A stretch of 64,000 bases of DNA from an uncultured Balneola sp. (GTDB lineage: Bacteria; Bacteroidota; Rhodothermia; Balneolales; Balneolaceae), in the NCBI GenBank assembly GCA_902529365.1, contig CABZWK010000002.1, forward strand, positions 1 through 64,000. The letters run 5' to 3'. The position numbers and the translations under genes were made by a program. The notes below the pieces were generated by a model. That model saw only the letters and a program-made list of their open reading frames with translations. It was not told where the DNA came from and searched no databases. Every line of letters starts with the position of its first letter. The first letter of the stretch is position 1. Positions 1 through 9,794 of the stretch are shown here, piece by piece.

Positions 1-62
1 TAAATAATAGCAAGTGCAAATTACGTGAAAATGCGTTATAAAACCCATTTCTTTTAGCATTT

Positions 63-3000
63 ATGCTCAAATACATTGAATCTGCGAATCCATACGAGCT
101 CATAGATTATCTCATCGAGGCCTATCCTGTTAGCGACCGTCCCTTTTTTGCACCATGGATCGTGGTTCCAAACAGAGAATTCCAAGAGTGGATAGATCGT
201 GAGATTGCTAAGAAAGTGGGAAGTAGTCCTAATTTCAATTTTGTTTTCCCTATTGAGTTTATTTGGAAATTATATCGATTAATAGAACCAGATTTACCCA
301 AAAAATTACCCACTGATCTGCATGCTCTTAGTTTCAAAATTTTTGAACTACTCGCAAATAATGAACAGGTGAAATCATTGTTTGGCGAATTTCAAGATCA
401 TTCGCACCGTTTTGCATTAGCCGTTCAACTTGCAGATGTATTTGATCAATACATTAATGTCCGACCTCATATGCTTTTTGAATGGGAAGACTCTGTTTCT
501 GATTCCGACTTTGGTATCGACACAGTATCCGATGCAACAATACATTCTGTTACCCAAACAAATGTCCATCCGATAGCATCACCGAATGCTCAAAACCCAG
601 ATATTTCAGATGGGAAAAAACCCAAAAAACTCATAGGTTCGCCAAAAAGATTAGAAGGGTACATTCAGCTTCAAAAAGAACTCTGGCAATCCTTGAATAG
701 TGTAATTGATCGAGATGGTAACCTTAAATGGTCAAGAATACAGATTTATAAGAATTGGTTGCAACAGCTAAAAAACCCTGATATAGAGGAAAAACTGCCT
801 GCTGATATTTTCTTTGTTGGGGAAAGAGATTGGAATCGTTTGTTAGTGGAGAGTGTAGAGCTAATAAGTCGATACACGAATGTACACGTGGTGAATTATC
901 CTGAATTAGAAAACGATATTTCCCCTAAAACTGAAAAGGACTTCAATAGAATAGCATCCGAGCCAAAACAAATAGGATTTAGTTTTGGGGCAGAACAGAA
1001 TTTCATCTCACATTTGGCTGAAAAATGGAAGGAAAACGGTATGTTTTCTGCTTATTTGCATGCATTAAGAAGGAACAGTAAGGCCTCCCAAACAGCTAAT
1101 ATTGTGCCTAAAGACCATTGGTTCAAATTATCTAAAATACTATCTAACCCTGGTTCTATACACGCTTGTCATTCCATAAAAAGAGAGGTAGAAGTATTAA
1201 AAGATGATATATTGCATTTTCTAAATACCTCTGAAGCAATCGATTTAAGTGAAATCGGCATTTTGGTTCCCGATGTTGAAGCTTATTCGCCTATTATTAA
1301 ACAGGTATTTGCACAAGAACCCAACCTACCTGTGTACCTGCATGATGGGCAAGAACGTCCACTTCAAGATAGTTTTTTAAGCTTGCTATATTTGGCGTAT
1401 AACGACTTTAAAATGAGTGATTTGATGGATGCACTCACCGATCCTAACATCATGGAAAGATATGGATTCGATGTATTCGAATTGGATATGATTAGGGATT
1501 GGCTAGTCAGTGACAACATACATTTTGGACTGGATAATTCTCATAAGTACAGCTTATCAACGGCCTTAACGTCATGGTGGAGAGGTTATTTTGTAGAACA
1601 CCGGAGTTTTACACATCAACCCGAAATCGCTCCCTCTAAAAGAGTCAGAAATTCCGATCAATTGTCTACTCTTTCCAAGCTTCAAATGCTTTATGATGAA
1701 ATATTAGAGTTAGTTTTTTCACCAGAAACCGAACGGCTTAACACGGAGTGGTTGGCGATCTTACGTGAGCATTTTGTTCGGATATTTAAAGAAAGCGCCG
1801 GTTCAAATCCTCGCGGATACAATTGGGTAATTCACTGGTTTGAACAACTTGCAGAGGAACTAACTTATGCGTCGTCCTCTGTTAGCTATGATGTATTTAT
1901 GGGTTGGTTCCGTAATGTATTTGTTCAAAAGCAGGATCATTCATCATCTTTTGGAACCGGTGTGTTAGTCAGTAGTTATATCCCAAACCGATTATTGCCA
2001 TTTTCGTATACAGCCATGCTGGGCTTAAATGAACGCGAATTTCCTGGTAATCCACAGCGTCCTGTTTTTGACCTCATCCATCAGCAGCCTTTAGAGGGTG
2101 AACGGCAGCGGAAAAAGGATACATCTCGCTTATTTATTGAGCGGTTGGCTCTCACTAAATCTCAGTATTTCTTAAGCTATATCGGCAGGGATATACACAC
2201 TAATTCCGAGAAAAATCCCTCCCCACTGATTACCCAGTTACGTTATCTTCACAAAGGGGCTGAGTCCACTCAAAAAAGGCAAACCATTTCCCCGGAAAGC
2301 AGTAACAAAGCTGCGTTGACTTATCAAGAACATCGCTTACATGCCTTTGCTAAACCATATTTTAGCCATAAAGAGGGAAAAAACTCATTTAATAAAGAGC
2401 ATTATCAGCAATGTTGTTCACTATATGGTTATTTAGAACCCTCTAAACATACTTTTTTTGTGGATACTACCTTGGTATTAAATGGCTCGAGCACTGCTAT
2501 AACCAACACTCCGGGTTCTGAAAGTGGGGGGCGATCGAAGATTGATCTGGATGATTTGATTCGGTTTTACACGCATCCAACTAGGTTTTACCTTGAAACG
2601 ACATTGCATGTACAAGATTCTTACGCTCCTTTGGTCGTTCAGGATTATGAGAGTTATACCGTAGAGGGTTTGGACAAGTATGAGGTTAAGCTTAGTATTT
2701 GGGAGGCTCTGGAACAAGGGGTAGGGTGCAAAGAATGTTATGAGTATCTACGGAGCATTAAAGTAATACCCCCACATTCAACCTATTACCCGGTCTTTGA
2801 AGAATTATTTGATCAACTTCAGCAATTTTATTCACAAGTTAAAGAAAGCATTCAAGGCTTAGAATTGAGGTCTTTAACCTTAAGCACTTATACCCATAGT
2901 TTGGAAGGCCAACTTCCGATTTTAAGCAGTGGTGAGTTCAAGGAATACCGATTGGGTAGGCTACAGGCAAAGCATAAAGTGGGATTCTTTGTGAAACATC

Positions 3001-3425
3001 TTTTGAAGGCTGCCACTGGTTCCAAAGAAGGATCCGATTATTTTTATATCGATAAAAAAAACTTGGCCTTACATTTAGCACCAATAAGTCCGGAGGTAGC
3101 TCAGCAGCATTTAGAACAGTTGATACAATGGTATGTAAACGCTATGCAGTCTAATGAGTCCTTGATATTTTTCCCTGAAAGTTCACTGAGCTACGTTGAG
3201 GCACTACATAAAAAAGAGGATGAGCTCTATGCACTTGGAAAAGCAATGTCGGTTTGGAAACAAAAAAATAAGTCCTATAGGTATCCTGGGGAGGGAGAAG
3301 ATCTCTGGAACACTATAAGTTGGGTTGATGAAAATCCCTTAGCCACCCAAGCCTTTCATGATAATAGTCATACCTTTTGGGCAAATTGGATGGATATTGC
3401 TACTAAAAAAGTCCTGGAGGGTTAA
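63..3425 (+). CDS. recC: Exodeoxyribonuclease V subunit gamma (RecC)
   Basis: RecC is the chi-recognising, DNA-splitting scaffold subunit of the RecBCD helicase-nuclease that processes double-strand ends for recombination. The 1120-residue length matches the family (about 1120). Around residues 367-376 is CHSIKREVEVL, the counterpart of the conserved CHSxxREVEVL helicase-like motif, followed by a VPDVEAYSPII segment. LGLNEREFPGNPQRPVFDLI near residue 653 matches the conserved RecC core. The ATG at 63 has no clear Shine-Dalgarno. The gene is followed three bases later by recB and is the first of a three-gene operon. Confidence is high because recB and recD follow in the expected order. Confidence 0.93.
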   Translation: MLKYIESANPYELIDYLIEAYPVSDRPFFAPWIVVPNREFQEWIDREIAKKVGSSPNFNFVFPIEFIWKLYRLIEPDLPKKLPTDLHALSFKIFELLANNEQVKSLFGEFQDHSHRFALAVQLADVFDQYINVRPHMLFEWEDSVSDSDFGIDTVSDATIHSVTQTNVHPIASPNAQNPDISDGKKPKKLIGSPKRLEGYIQLQKELWQSLNSVIDRDGNLKWSRIQIYKNWLQQLKNPDIEEKLPADIFFVGERDWNRLLVESVELISRYTNVHVVNYPELENDISPKTEKDFNRIASEPKQIGFSFGAEQNFISHLAEKWKENGMFSAYLHALRRNSKASQTANIVPKDHWFKLSKILSNPGSIHACHSIKREVEVLKDDILHFLNTSEAIDLSEIGILVPDVEAYSPIIKQVFAQEPNLPVYLHDGQERPLQDSFLSLLYLAYNDFKMSDLMDALTDPNIMERYGFDVFELDMIRDWLVSDNIHFGLDNSHKYSLSTALTSWWRGYFVEHRSFTHQPEIAPSKRVRNSDQLSTLSKLQMLYDEILELVFSPETERLNTEWLAILREHFVRIFKESAGSNPRGYNWVIHWFEQLAEELTYASSSVSYDVFMGWFRNVFVQKQDHSSSFGTGVLVSSYIPNRLLPFSYTAMLGLNEREFPGNPQRPVFDLIHQQPLEGERQRKKDTSRLFIERLALTKSQYFLSYIGRDIHTNSEKNPSPLITQLRYLHKGAESTQKRQTISPESSNKAALTYQEHRLHAFAKPYFSHKEGKNSFNKEHYQQCCSLYGYLEPSKHTFFVDTTLVLNGSSTAITNTPGSESGGRSKIDLDDLIRFYTHPTRFYLETTLHVQDSYAPLVVQDYESYTVEGLDKYEVKLSIWEALEQGVGCKECYEYLRSIKVIPPHSTYYPVFEELFDQLQQFYSQVKESIQGLELRSLTLSTYTHSLEGQLPILSSGEFKEYRLGRLQAKHKVGFFVKHLLKAATGSKEGSDYFYIDKKNLALHLAPISPEVAQQHLEQLIQWYVNAMQSNESLIFFPESSLSYVEALHKKEDELYALGKAMSVWKQKNKSYRYPGEGEDLWNTISWVDENPLATQAFHDNSHTFWANWMDIATKKVLEG

Positions 3426-3428
3426 TAC

Positions 3429-6400
3429 ATGGAGCATTTTGATGTCACTCAGGCACCATTAGAGGGCGTTCACTTAGTTGAGGCGAATGCAGGCACCGGC
3501 AAAACATTCAATATCAGTTCCTTGGTGGTTCGTTTGATTGCAGAGGGGGCACTGGATCTGAAAAATATTTTAGTGCTCACCTTTACCGAAGCGGCCACCA
3601 CAGAGTTAAGGGCTCGTATTCAGCATCGCTGTAGAGAAATATTGGAGCTTATTGAAGCAGAAAATGAAGCTGAAGCAATTAATAAAACAGAGAAGGACAA
3701 CTTTTTAGATTATTGTAAAACCCGCTATGAACAGGATTTTAAGGCTCAGAAACGTTTGCAAGAGGCAGTGACCACCTTTGATGAAGCCAACATTTCAACC
3801 ATTCACGGTTTTTGCCAAGGTTTATTAAGATCGTATCCCTTTCAGTTTAATGTGCGTCCCGATTTTGAATTAGTACCAAATTCATCCCTGTTCATCTTGG
3901 AAGTTATTAGGGAATTTTGGAGAGTGTTTTATGCCCCAACTGACCACCGAATGATTCAATGCATGCAGCGCATATTTTCGGAGTTGGGAAAGGGGATGAA
4001 CAGTCCTGAAAAAGTGTATGATGGATTGAAAGATGCGTTTAAAAGTGAGTATGAATTGCAACCCTCACATCCCCTTTGGATTTCGTACCAAGAAGATTCT
4101 AATGGTAATAAATGTTTGCAAAGTTTGGCTGATTTTTTGGAAGCAGCAGAACGTACCAAAAAAGCTAAGGCTGATTATGTTGAAGCCGATTGGCAGAAGG
4201 AATTACAGCACATTTTGACCCACTATTGGGTTGTTCAAATTCGAGATAATATACGCGCTGAAAAAGAAAGCAAGGGCTTGTTAGATTATGACGATCTTAT
4301 CCGTATTGTATCAAAAGGCATCCAAGAAGCGAATGAGGACTTCATTCAATTGGTCCGGTCAGAATATAGAGTAGCGCTGATTGATGAATTTCAAGATACC
4401 GACGAAGATCAATTTGCTATTTTTAAACGGCTGTACACTAATTCAGGAACGTTATATCTAATTGGTGATCCCAAGCAAGCTATTTATAGTTTTAGAGGGG
4501 CGGATATCCACACCTATATGGGAGCTCGTGATTGGGTACCGGCAGCAAATCGATATAAGTTATCCTATAATTACAGGTCCAATCCTGAACTACTTGGCTT
4601 TACGAATGATTTGTTTTCAAGTGCCCAGGATAACAACCCTTTTATTATAAAAATAGATTACCAAGATAGTTTGCATCCTTCTCAAATAAGTAAACTTGGA
4701 GACCGCTTTAATCAGAATCAGGCTAGTTCGGACTCTTATTATTCAAATCATATCTGGATTCAAAAGAACCAAGATTTCCACCGAATTCATCCCATCCAAA
4801 TGGTAGAGATTGAAGGAGATGGGGTCGAAGAAACTAATGAGGCCATAAAGCAAGATGTGGTTCAAAGGATTAAAGAATTACTTGATAGCCCATTGATTCG
4901 TACCTCGACTTCCTCTGAGCAATGGGAGGTCAAGCCATTCAAAGCGTCCGATATAGCTATTTTGGTGCATAAAAATAGGGATGCTCAGGATATTCAGAAG
5001 CAACTTAAATTACAGGGTATTGAGGCCATTATAAATAGTCAGCAATCCATTTATACAACAGAAGAAGCACAATACATCCTCCACTGGTTACAGGTTATTC
5101 AAGACCCTAGTAAGGAGCGGCTAATCAATACGATTTTAGCACACCGTTTATCGGTTCTGAATACAATGGAATTGCAAAAATTACAAACTAACGATGCGCA
5201 ATGGGCAAGGATTCTGGAACAAATCCAACTGGCTCATTCATCACTCAGTAAGCAAAAAATACATAGCCTTCTTCAAACGCTCTTTCAGAGCTTGGGTATT
5301 TGGTCGGCTTGGACCAAATTAGATGATTTTGAGCGGGTTATTACAAACATAGAGCACTTATTTGAGATTCTAAACACATTGCAACAGTCCGGCTGGATGG
5401 GGGTTTCTTCATTGATCAATTATCTATATGCTCAATCTACTGAAGAAAAGGACGAGATGGCTCTTGATGAGGATGTTATCCGGTTAAATACCGATGAGGA
5501 TATGGTTCATATAATTACCGCTCATCGTAGTAAAGGCCTCCAGTATCCGGTTGTCTTTTGCCCATATTCCTCGTCTGGACGAAGTTTTGAGCTAACCAAT
5601 AAAATTACTAAGTACCGCAAGGAAAATAAGCAGATGATAGATCTTAGGATGGTATCCAGGTCGAAAGAGATTCACTTAGAGTCCGCTATACCTATGGTTA
5701 CGGAGGAAATAGCCAGTAATATTCGGCTTTGTTATGTTTCTATAACTAGGGCCGAATCCGTTTGTTTTTTATACACTCAAACCAGTACTCGTGGTTGGAA
5801 TTCAGGCTTATTAGCCTCTCAAATGGATAAGACAGAGCTCATTGAATCTATTGATGAAAAACTTTTAAAGCCTAGAACAAAAAATTTACCTGCCGATGGA
5901 CTTGCTAAACAACAGGTAAGTCGATTGATGAAGCGGTTTGCTGCAAACAATGCCCTTTATACTGAGCCAATGGACCAATCGGCACATTGGTATAATAGGC
6001 TAATCCAGGAATCTCAAGATTTAGTACAAACCACTGGCGTTCAATTAACTCAAGAGCTTAGTTATACCTCCTTTGAACGAAAAGAGATGGTTAATAACTA
6101 TGAAAAAGTACATTCCTACAGTTCAATTAAGCGGTTAAAGGAGCGTATTAGTGAGGGCGTAAATGCCTTTACTTCCAACTCCTTCGATGCGGCCAAAGAC
6201 TATCAGGATTTCGATGGTTTAGCAGATGATTTAGCTGAAAACGCAGCGGTTGATCAGGATATAATGCAAACCACAAAAATGCCAGGGGGGACGGAATTAG
6301 GCAGCTTTTTTCATCGAATTATGGAGGATTTGCTAGAAAAGTGGTGCTTGAATGAGTTCGATTATAAAGAATGGGTAATGTCAGAAGCCAAAAATTTCGG

Positions 6401-7049
6401 GTTAAATCCCTATCAGCGAGGCCAATTTTTTTGTTGGGTAGACAGGATGATGAGGGTTCCATTAGTCAATGGTTTCTCACTTTCAGCACTTGAAAAAGAT
6501 CAATTAATTATTGAGAAACCATTTTTCTTGTCCATTAAGCCTTACCAGGTTCATGCATTGTACCACCTAATTCGGTCCAAAGAAAGATCTGAAATGCTTC
6601 CAATGCATTCAGATCAAAGTCAACTAAATTATATTTACCAAGATAATGATCTACTCCAAGGTTTATTAACAGATGGAACACCTTCGTTTGATTCCATACC
6701 AGCAGGCTTCTTAAAAGGCTTTATCGATCTTAGCTTTGAATATGAGGATACGTATTACATCTTGGATTACAAGACGAATTTTTTGCAAGGAAACAATGCC
6801 TATTCTCCTGACTTGCTGAATAATCAGATGATTAAATTGTCCTACGATATTCAAGGTCATTTGTACAGCTTGGCAATGCACAAATTCTTAGCTACCTGTA
6901 AGTATAATTACTCCTATCAAAAAAACTTTGGTGGATATTTTTATGTGTTTGTACGTGGACTCACTACCGATAATCAGACGAATGGGGTACATTTCTATCG
7001 CCCTTCAGAACAACGAATGAAGACCATGGAGGTGATAGTAAATGGCTAG
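3429..7049 (+). CDS. recB: Exodeoxyribonuclease V subunit beta (RecB)
   Basis: RecB is the 3'-5' helicase and only nuclease subunit of RecBCD. All SF1A helicase motifs are visible: Walker A ANAGTGKT (19-26), LIDEFQDTD (about 317-325), GDPKQAIYSFRG (about 346), TAHRSKGLQYP (about 697) and LCYVSITRAE (about 767). The C-terminal RecB nuclease domain is intact, with the GSFFHRIMED helix (about 957-966) and GFIDLSFEYE...ILDYKTN (about 1098-1117) carrying the catalytic Asp and DYK residues. Length is 1206 residues, usual for RecB. A GGAGG at 3416-3420 lies eight bases before the ATG. The stop overlaps the start of recD by eight bases, implying coupled translation. Confidence 0.95.
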   Translation: MEHFDVTQAPLEGVHLVEANAGTGKTFNISSLVVRLIAEGALDLKNILVLTFTEAATTELRARIQHRCREILELIEAENEAEAINKTEKDNFLDYCKTRYEQDFKAQKRLQEAVTTFDEANISTIHGFCQGLLRSYPFQFNVRPDFELVPNSSLFILEVIREFWRVFYAPTDHRMIQCMQRIFSELGKGMNSPEKVYDGLKDAFKSEYELQPSHPLWISYQEDSNGNKCLQSLADFLEAAERTKKAKADYVEADWQKELQHILTHYWVVQIRDNIRAEKESKGLLDYDDLIRIVSKGIQEANEDFIQLVRSEYRVALIDEFQDTDEDQFAIFKRLYTNSGTLYLIGDPKQAIYSFRGADIHTYMGARDWVPAANRYKLSYNYRSNPELLGFTNDLFSSAQDNNPFIIKIDYQDSLHPSQISKLGDRFNQNQASSDSYYSNHIWIQKNQDFHRIHPIQMVEIEGDGVEETNEAIKQDVVQRIKELLDSPLIRTSTSSEQWEVKPFKASDIAILVHKNRDAQDIQKQLKLQGIEAIINSQQSIYTTEEAQYILHWLQVIQDPSKERLINTILAHRLSVLNTMELQKLQTNDAQWARILEQIQLAHSSLSKQKIHSLLQTLFQSLGIWSAWTKLDDFERVITNIEHLFEILNTLQQSGWMGVSSLINYLYAQSTEEKDEMALDEDVIRLNTDEDMVHIITAHRSKGLQYPVVFCPYSSSGRSFELTNKITKYRKENKQMIDLRMVSRSKEIHLESAIPMVTEEIASNIRLCYVSITRAESVCFLYTQTSTRGWNSGLLASQMDKTELIESIDEKLLKPRTKNLPADGLAKQQVSRLMKRFAANNALYTEPMDQSAHWYNRLIQESQDLVQTTGVQLTQELSYTSFERKEMVNNYEKVHSYSSIKRLKERISEGVNAFTSNSFDAAKDYQDFDGLADDLAENAAVDQDIMQTTKMPGGTELGSFFHRIMEDLLEKWCLNEFDYKEWVMSEAKNFGLNPYQRGQFFCWVDRMMRVPLVNGFSLSALEKDQLIIEKPFFLSIKPYQVHALYHLIRSKERSEMLPMHSDQSQLNYIYQDNDLLQGLLTDGTPSFDSIPAGFLKGFIDLSFEYEDTYYILDYKTNFLQGNNAYSPDLLNNQMIKLSYDIQGHLYSLAMHKFLATCKYNYSYQKNFGGYFYVFVRGLTTDNQTNGVHFYRPSEQRMKTMEVIVNG

Positions 7050-8916
7050 CAATAAGGGAGATATCATCACAGATTGGTTAGTTCAAAATGAGCAAATTTT
7101 TAGTGATTCTGCCGATTTTTTGGCCTTCAATTCCTACCTCATTTCTGAATTTAGTGTGGCGCAGGCTACCGAAGAAAAGGCCCTCATTAAACGGTATGCA
7201 CTGCTGCGGTGGTTAGAGTTTCATAAACAGGGTTTTGTCTGTATTGAAATTGAGGACATACTTGATTCTAATGCTAAGATGCGGGAATTATACCATCAAA
7301 TTGGCGGTCCAACATGGGACAAAGAAGCCTTGATTCAAGTGTTAAGTGATTTGTCGTTTACATCCGGCTTTGAGTCATTTGAAATGGAAGATGGGCGTTT
7401 ATATATGAAACGTCATCTTAGCTTTGAAAATGAAATCGTCAATTGGCTAGAAAATGTAGATTATTCTTTGAATTCATTTTTACCAAATCGGAGTATTTCT
7501 GAGCTGACATCGAACGAGTACATAGATTGGATTGCTCAAGAATTTTCCGATTTAGGTGCGCTTAAAAAGCAGGTACTTGCTCATTTATTCAGCATGCAAT
7601 TTCTTATTGTAACAGGTGGACCTGGAACGGGTAAAACCTTTACTCTTGAACGGATAATGAAAGCCTATCAACGCTGGCATCCAGAGCTGAAAATTCAACT
7701 TGCAGCCCCCACAGGAAAAGCAGCTAAGCGAATGAATGAGTGCATTGAATCCAGCTTATTAGATGTATATGGAGAGGCAAAAACGATTCATCGAATGCTT
7801 GGAGCAAGGCACGATGGTAGGTTCTCTAAAGGTGTAAAAAACCGGTTGATTTTCGATGTCGTTATTATCGATGAAGCCTCAATGATTGACATCGATTTAT
7901 TTATTCAGATTGTACGAGCACTAAAAGATGGCGCACAGTTAATTTTAGTAGGGGACCGCTTTCAACTTGATTCGGTGGAGGCGGGTAATATTTTGGGCGA
8001 TTTGTGTACCCATCAACCAGAGGAAAATAAAGCTAGCTACAGCGTGTTTGAATTGGAGACCAACTATCGGCAAGAATCTAATAGTAGCATACCTGCATTG
8101 AGCGAAGCAATAAAAGGGGGTGATTGGGAGATCTGCCGAAGCTTATTATTAAGTGATGAGTTTGTGGATGTAGAGTGGTGGGGCTTCAATCCAGATGAAA
8201 GAGCCGAAAGAGAGGCCATAAAGAAACGCGTGATTGAATTTGGAAAACATGGGTTTACGGCTGTCAATCAACAGGTAGATGCTCTAAGTGAGGATGAGGA
8301 TGAGGGTGTGGGTAAGGAAATGGAACTGGAGTCCTTGGGAAGTTATAGCTTGTTGGGCGCTGTTCGTCGTGGGTGGTTGGGTGTAGAGACGATCAATGCA
8401 CTGGTCGATACACAATTGAGAAGTGAAATTCTAGGTGCTTCTAAGAATTCTGATAATGTAAATGGACCGTGGTATTTAGGTAGGCCCATTATGATTCGAG
8501 AAAATGATGCCGGCAAAGAATTGTTTAATGGAGATATGGGTATCTGTTCGTCTTTAGATCCTGTTTGTATTAGTTTTGATACAGTTCAGGAAGGGCAAAA
8601 AAAATCAGTAAATGGATCAAGCAATGGTGTTGAAGCAGGCATTAAGCTAGGAGGTAAAGAATACCCTGCCAGTAGTTTGCCTTCCTATGAATTAGGCTAT
8701 GCATCTACTATCCATAAATCACAGGGGTCGGAATATGACCATGTCTGTGTGATTTTATCCTCAGTTGATAGCCTGCTCCAAACTCGAGAGTTACTATACA
8801 CTGCTGTTACTCGTGCCCGAAAGAAAGTCACGATTGTAGCTACAGAAGAACAATTAAAAAAGGCCGTTTCCACAACAAAAATGCGCAGAAGCGGCCTTCA
8901 AAGTAAATTGCAATAG
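7042..8916 (+). CDS. recD: Exodeoxyribonuclease V subunit alpha (RecD)
   Basis: RecD is the 5'-3' SF1B helicase subunit of RecBCD. The protein shows Walker A TGGPGTGKT (about 191-199), Walker B IIDEASMID (about 276), GDRFQLDSVEAGNIL (about 304), the late motif TIHKSQGSEYD (about 556) and LYTAVTRARKKV (about 586). Length is 624 residues, normal for RecD. The start is well supported: a strong GGAGGTGA at 7028-7035 lies inside the end of recB and precedes the ATG by six bases. A strongly acidic stretch, DEDEDEG, near residue 416 looks like a linker insertion between domains. It is the last gene of the recCBD operon, with a terminator-like hairpin immediately after the stop. Confidence 0.94.
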   Translation: MASNKGDIITDWLVQNEQIFSDSADFLAFNSYLISEFSVAQATEEKALIKRYALLRWLEFHKQGFVCIEIEDILDSNAKMRELYHQIGGPTWDKEALIQVLSDLSFTSGFESFEMEDGRLYMKRHLSFENEIVNWLENVDYSLNSFLPNRSISELTSNEYIDWIAQEFSDLGALKKQVLAHLFSMQFLIVTGGPGTGKTFTLERIMKAYQRWHPELKIQLAAPTGKAAKRMNECIESSLLDVYGEAKTIHRMLGARHDGRFSKGVKNRLIFDVVIIDEASMIDIDLFIQIVRALKDGAQLILVGDRFQLDSVEAGNILGDLCTHQPEENKASYSVFELETNYRQESNSSIPALSEAIKGGDWEICRSLLLSDEFVDVEWWGFNPDERAEREAIKKRVIEFGKHGFTAVNQQVDALSEDEDEGVGKEMELESLGSYSLLGAVRRGWLGVETINALVDTQLRSEILGASKNSDNVNGPWYLGRPIMIRENDAGKELFNGDMGICSSLDPVCISFDTVQEGQKKSVNGSSNGVEAGIKLGGKEYPASSLPSYELGYASTIHKSQGSEYDHVCVILSSVDSLLQTRELLYTAVTRARKKVTIVATEEQLKKAVSTTKMRRSGLQSKLQ

Positions 8917-8946
8917 CTGCCCTAAAAGCGGCAGTGGGTGTTTTTT
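8917..8946 (+). terminator. Probable rho-independent terminator of recCBD
   Basis: CTGCC (8917-8921) pairs with GGCAG (8930-8934) across an eight-base loop, followed by TGGGTG and a run of six T (8941-8946). It begins directly after the recD stop codon. The next gene is convergent, and the opposite strand lacks a comparable T run, so it probably serves recD only. The stem is short, hence moderate confidence. Confidence 0.5.
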
Positions 8947-9664
8947 ATTTAACTTCCTCTAGTGCTATTTTGAAAATAAGCATATCGTTAGGTTGTATAG
9001 CGCCACCTGGGCGTGGGTTTTCACCATAGGCTAACTCAGATGGAATGTAAAACATATACACTGCGCCTTCTTTCATTAACTGAAGCCCTTCAGTCCAGCC
9101 AGGAATAACTCCTCCAAGAACAAATTCAGCTGGTTCTCCTGGATTGCCTAATTCATCATAGGTTCCATCAAAGCGTGTGCCATCGATTAAGGTGCCTTCG
9201 TACTGAACCACTACCGTATTTTCTGGTGTAGGAGAAGCACCGGTACCTTCTTCAATGACTTTATATTGTAAACCCGATTCGGTCTCCACTACACCATCTT
9301 TCATTCGGTTTTCAGCAAGAAAACTCTCTTGTTCTTCCATGTTTACGACTTTCATTTGGTCCATTAGATACTGTCCAAAACGTCCAAACAATTCTTGTAT
9401 ATTCACCATTGACATTTCATTTTCAGTGCCTTTTTGACCAGCTTGAAATCCAGCAATAAAATTATCTAGATCAGCATTTTCGAATCCTTGTGCAGTTAAC
9501 TGACTCCCGTTTTGATACCCAATGGCATAGCTCACACTATCGACTAAGGTATTCATGGAAGCTTTTTCTGGGTAGGTAGCCGTTTGGTTACTGCAGGATA
9601 TAGAGACTAAACCAAAGACTAAAATGATACCTAAGGTAGATTTAAGGTATTTGAATGATAGCAT
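8945..9664 (-). CDS. FKBP-type peptidyl-prolyl isomerase lipoprotein (FkpA/Mip-like)
   Basis: This is a predicted exported prolyl isomerase. The N-terminus has a hydrophobic signal and a lipobox-like VSISC, with the Cys at residue 24, suggesting a lipid-anchored envelope protein. Residues about 40-75 (SYAIGYQNG and following) match the FKBP N-terminal dimerisation region of FkpA and Mip. The C-terminal half is an FKBP domain with VVQYEGTLIDGTRFDGTY, VIPGWTEGLQLM and PSELAYGE. Length is 239 residues, typical of this group. It is transcribed divergently from the DEAD-box helicase gene. The likely role is folding of periplasmic or outer-membrane proteins; clients cannot be told from sequence. 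Confidence 0.88.
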   Translation of the reverse strand: MLSFKYLKSTLGIILVFGLVSISCSNQTATYPEKASMNTLVDSVSYAIGYQNGSQLTAQGFENADLDNFIAGFQAGQKGTENEMSMVNIQELFGRFGQYLMDQMKVVNMEEQESFLAENRMKDGVVETESGLQYKVIEEGTGASPTPENTVVVQYEGTLIDGTRFDGTYDELGNPGEPAEFVLGGVIPGWTEGLQLMKEGAVYMFYIPSELAYGENPRPGGAIQPNDMLIFKIALEEVK

Positions 9665-9794
9665 AAAAGTTATATATGTGTTTAATAGTTAATTTTAATT
9701 TCTTCGTTGTATAAGATAGAATAATTCATGCATTAAAACACTTTTCACATATTGTGTGTATATTATGAAAAACTAAGATTTCTAAAGAAAACCA

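Noticed and set aside
8860-8898. AAGGCCG/CGGCCTT arms inside the end of recD
   Set aside because: The 7-bp arms are 25 bases apart within coding sequence and are explained by codon use; the following hairpin at 8917-8934 is the better terminator.
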